In this document: one piece after another, positions 63,105-64,000 of the stretch
Numbering within the stretch: the first letter of the stretch is position 1
Layout: each line of letters starts with the position of its first letter
NCBI RefSeq assembly: GCF_002162355.1
Contig: NZ_CP021434.1
Coordinates: 2,332,501 to 2,396,500 of the forward strand
Source: Tumebacillus avium
GTDB lineage: Bacteria; Bacillota; Bacilli; Tumebacillales; Tumebacillaceae
Reading direction: 5' to 3'
DNA: 64,000 nt
Notes under the pieces: model-generated
Database searches by the model: none
The model's input: the letters and a program-made list of their open reading frames with translations, nothing else
Told to the model about the DNA's origin: nothing
Program-made: the position numbers and the translations under genes

Positions 63105-64000
63105 CTAGTACAGGTTCAGGCGGGTGCCTGCGTTTTCGCGGACTGCGCGCTGGTATACTTCGTGAGCGGAAGCGATGTCTTCGATCGCGAGGCCCATCGG
63201 GTTGAGCAGGATGATCTCGTCTTCATTTTCACGGCCCGGTCTGGCACCGGTCAAAATCTCGCCGAGCTCGGCATGCAGTTTTTCGCGGGAGAAGGTGCCT
63301 TCGAGCACGAGCTGGTTGATCACTTTTTTCTCGCGGTTGCATTGATCCCAGTCGTCGACGACCACTTTGTCCGCTTTCAGGAACACTTCTTTTTCCACGT
63401 CCATGATCGAGATGTTGGAGACAAACGCGCCTTTTTTCAGCCAGGAGAACGGGATGTACGGCTTGTCGGTGACGGTGCAGGTGACGACGAGGTCGCCTTG
63501 GCGGACGGCCGTTTCTGCATCGGGGGAGACGATGACTTGCAGCCCGGCGTGTTTTTCGGTCAGTTCATTGGCGAGACGGCCGGCCGCTTCCGGGTTGAGG
63601 TCGAACAGGTGGATCGTGGTGATCGACGGGAACTGTTCGAGCAGGGATTGCAGCTGCATTCTCGCAATGATGCCGGAGCCCATGCAAGCGACGGTGGTGA
63701 AGCCTTCGCGGGCCAGGTATTTCGCCGCCAGCACGGTAACGGCTGCGGTGCGCATGCCGGAGATCAGCGAGCCTTCCATCACGGCGATCGGGTAGTTGGT
63801 CTCCGGGTCGTTCAGCACGATCAAGGCGGACGCACGCTCCATGCCGCGCTTTTGCGGGTTGTCAGCTTTGGAGCCGATCCACTTGATGCCCGACACTGGC
63901 GCTTCGCCGCCAACATACGCGGGCATGGCGATGATGCGGTCGGCGATGTGGCCGTTTTTCTCATCGACGCGCAGGTAAGGCTTGAGCGGTTGGACGATGT
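63105..64000 (-). CDS. sbnB: SbnB-like dehydrogenase (5' end outside window)
   Basis: Partial; the frame stays open to the window edge (IVQPLKPYLRVDEKNGHIAD reads upstream of the internal Met at 63926). SbnB is the NAD-dependent N-(2-amino-2-carboxyethyl)-L-glutamate dehydrogenase that releases L-2,3-diaminopropionate. Ornithine cyclodeaminase/mu-crystallin fold: SGIKWIGSKADNPQKRGMER, GMRTAAVTVLAAKYLA, VACMGSGIIARMQLQSLLEQ (nucleotide site), VVTCTVTDKPYI and DDWDQCNREKKVINQLVLEG. The first gene seen of the operon; sbnA would be expected just beyond. Confidence 0.93.
   Translation of the reverse strand, partial: IVQPLKPYLRVDEKNGHIADRIIAMPAYVGGEAPVSGIKWIGSKADNPQKRGMERASALIVLNDPETNYPIAVMEGSLISGMRTAAVTVLAAKYLAREGFTTVACMGSGIIARMQLQSLLEQFPSITTIHLFDLNPEAAGRLANELTEKHAGLQVIVSPDAETAVRQGDLVVTCTVTDKPYIPFSWLKKGAFVSNISIMDVEKEVFLKADKVVVDDWDQCNREKKVINQLVLEGTFSREKLHAELGEILTGARPGRENEDEIILLNPMGLAIEDIASAHEVYQRAVRENAGTRLNLY

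Overview
The window looks like a low- to mid-GC Gram-positive chromosome of the Bacillota, class Bacilli. Evidence: strong GGAGG ribosome sites, TTG/GTG starts, Fur boxes, an RRNPP-type regulator/peptide pair in duplicate, and a staphyloferrin B-like (sbn) operon. A spore-former of the Alicyclobacillaceae/Tumebacillus type is my guess; no marker gene here proves it.

Layout. 1-3.3 kb: two FecCD permeases and a divergent siderophore-binding lipoprotein with two Fur boxes between them. 3.3-5.1 kb: two small secreted or membrane proteins and a 38-aa holin-like toxin. 5.1-44 kb: a large defence island. CRISPR array 1 (about 72 intact 37-nt repeats) is followed by a type II Wadjet system (jetABCD). 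jetD overlaps cas1 by 17 nt, and the run continues cas1-cas2-cas4-addB-like-addA-like in what looks like one 16-kb operon. Then come cas6, a 317-bp interval with a small gene and a CRISPR-repeat-like RNA, and a type I-D effector operon (cas10d, a 218-aa unknown, csc2, csc1, cas3'). An RRNPP quorum-sensing receptor with its pro-peptide precedes CRISPR array 2 (about 87 intact repeats of a related type). 44-51.3 kb: a RecF-like ATPase gene flanked by decayed repeats, a Mu/Tn552-like transposon with clear terminal repeats and target duplication, two secreted proteins, and a second RRNPP receptor/peptide pair. 51.4-56.6 kb: an sbnI relic, two genes with a possible cyclase-like start, and a complete IS66-family element. 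56.6-64 kb, minus strand: sbnB (cut by the window end)-sbnE (frameshifted)-sbnF-sbnG-sbnH-sbnI.

How it works together. The cas genes, both arrays and their nearly identical leader landmarks fit one type I-D immune system with one adaptation module serving two arrays. Wadjet (plasmid restriction) and an AddAB-like helicase-nuclease are co-transcribed with the adaptation genes. Quorum-sensing pairs sit beside array 2 and may tune the defence to population density.

The most unusual element lies between cas6 and cas10d. There a partial repeat is followed directly by an 11-nt guide-like segment that is perfectly complementary to the region just downstream of the -10 box of a 26-codon gene. This is the architecture expected of a CRISPR-repressed toxin-antitoxin (CreTA-like) or Cas-autoregulatory guide, which I would not expect to be described for type I-D. 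It is inferred from sequence only.
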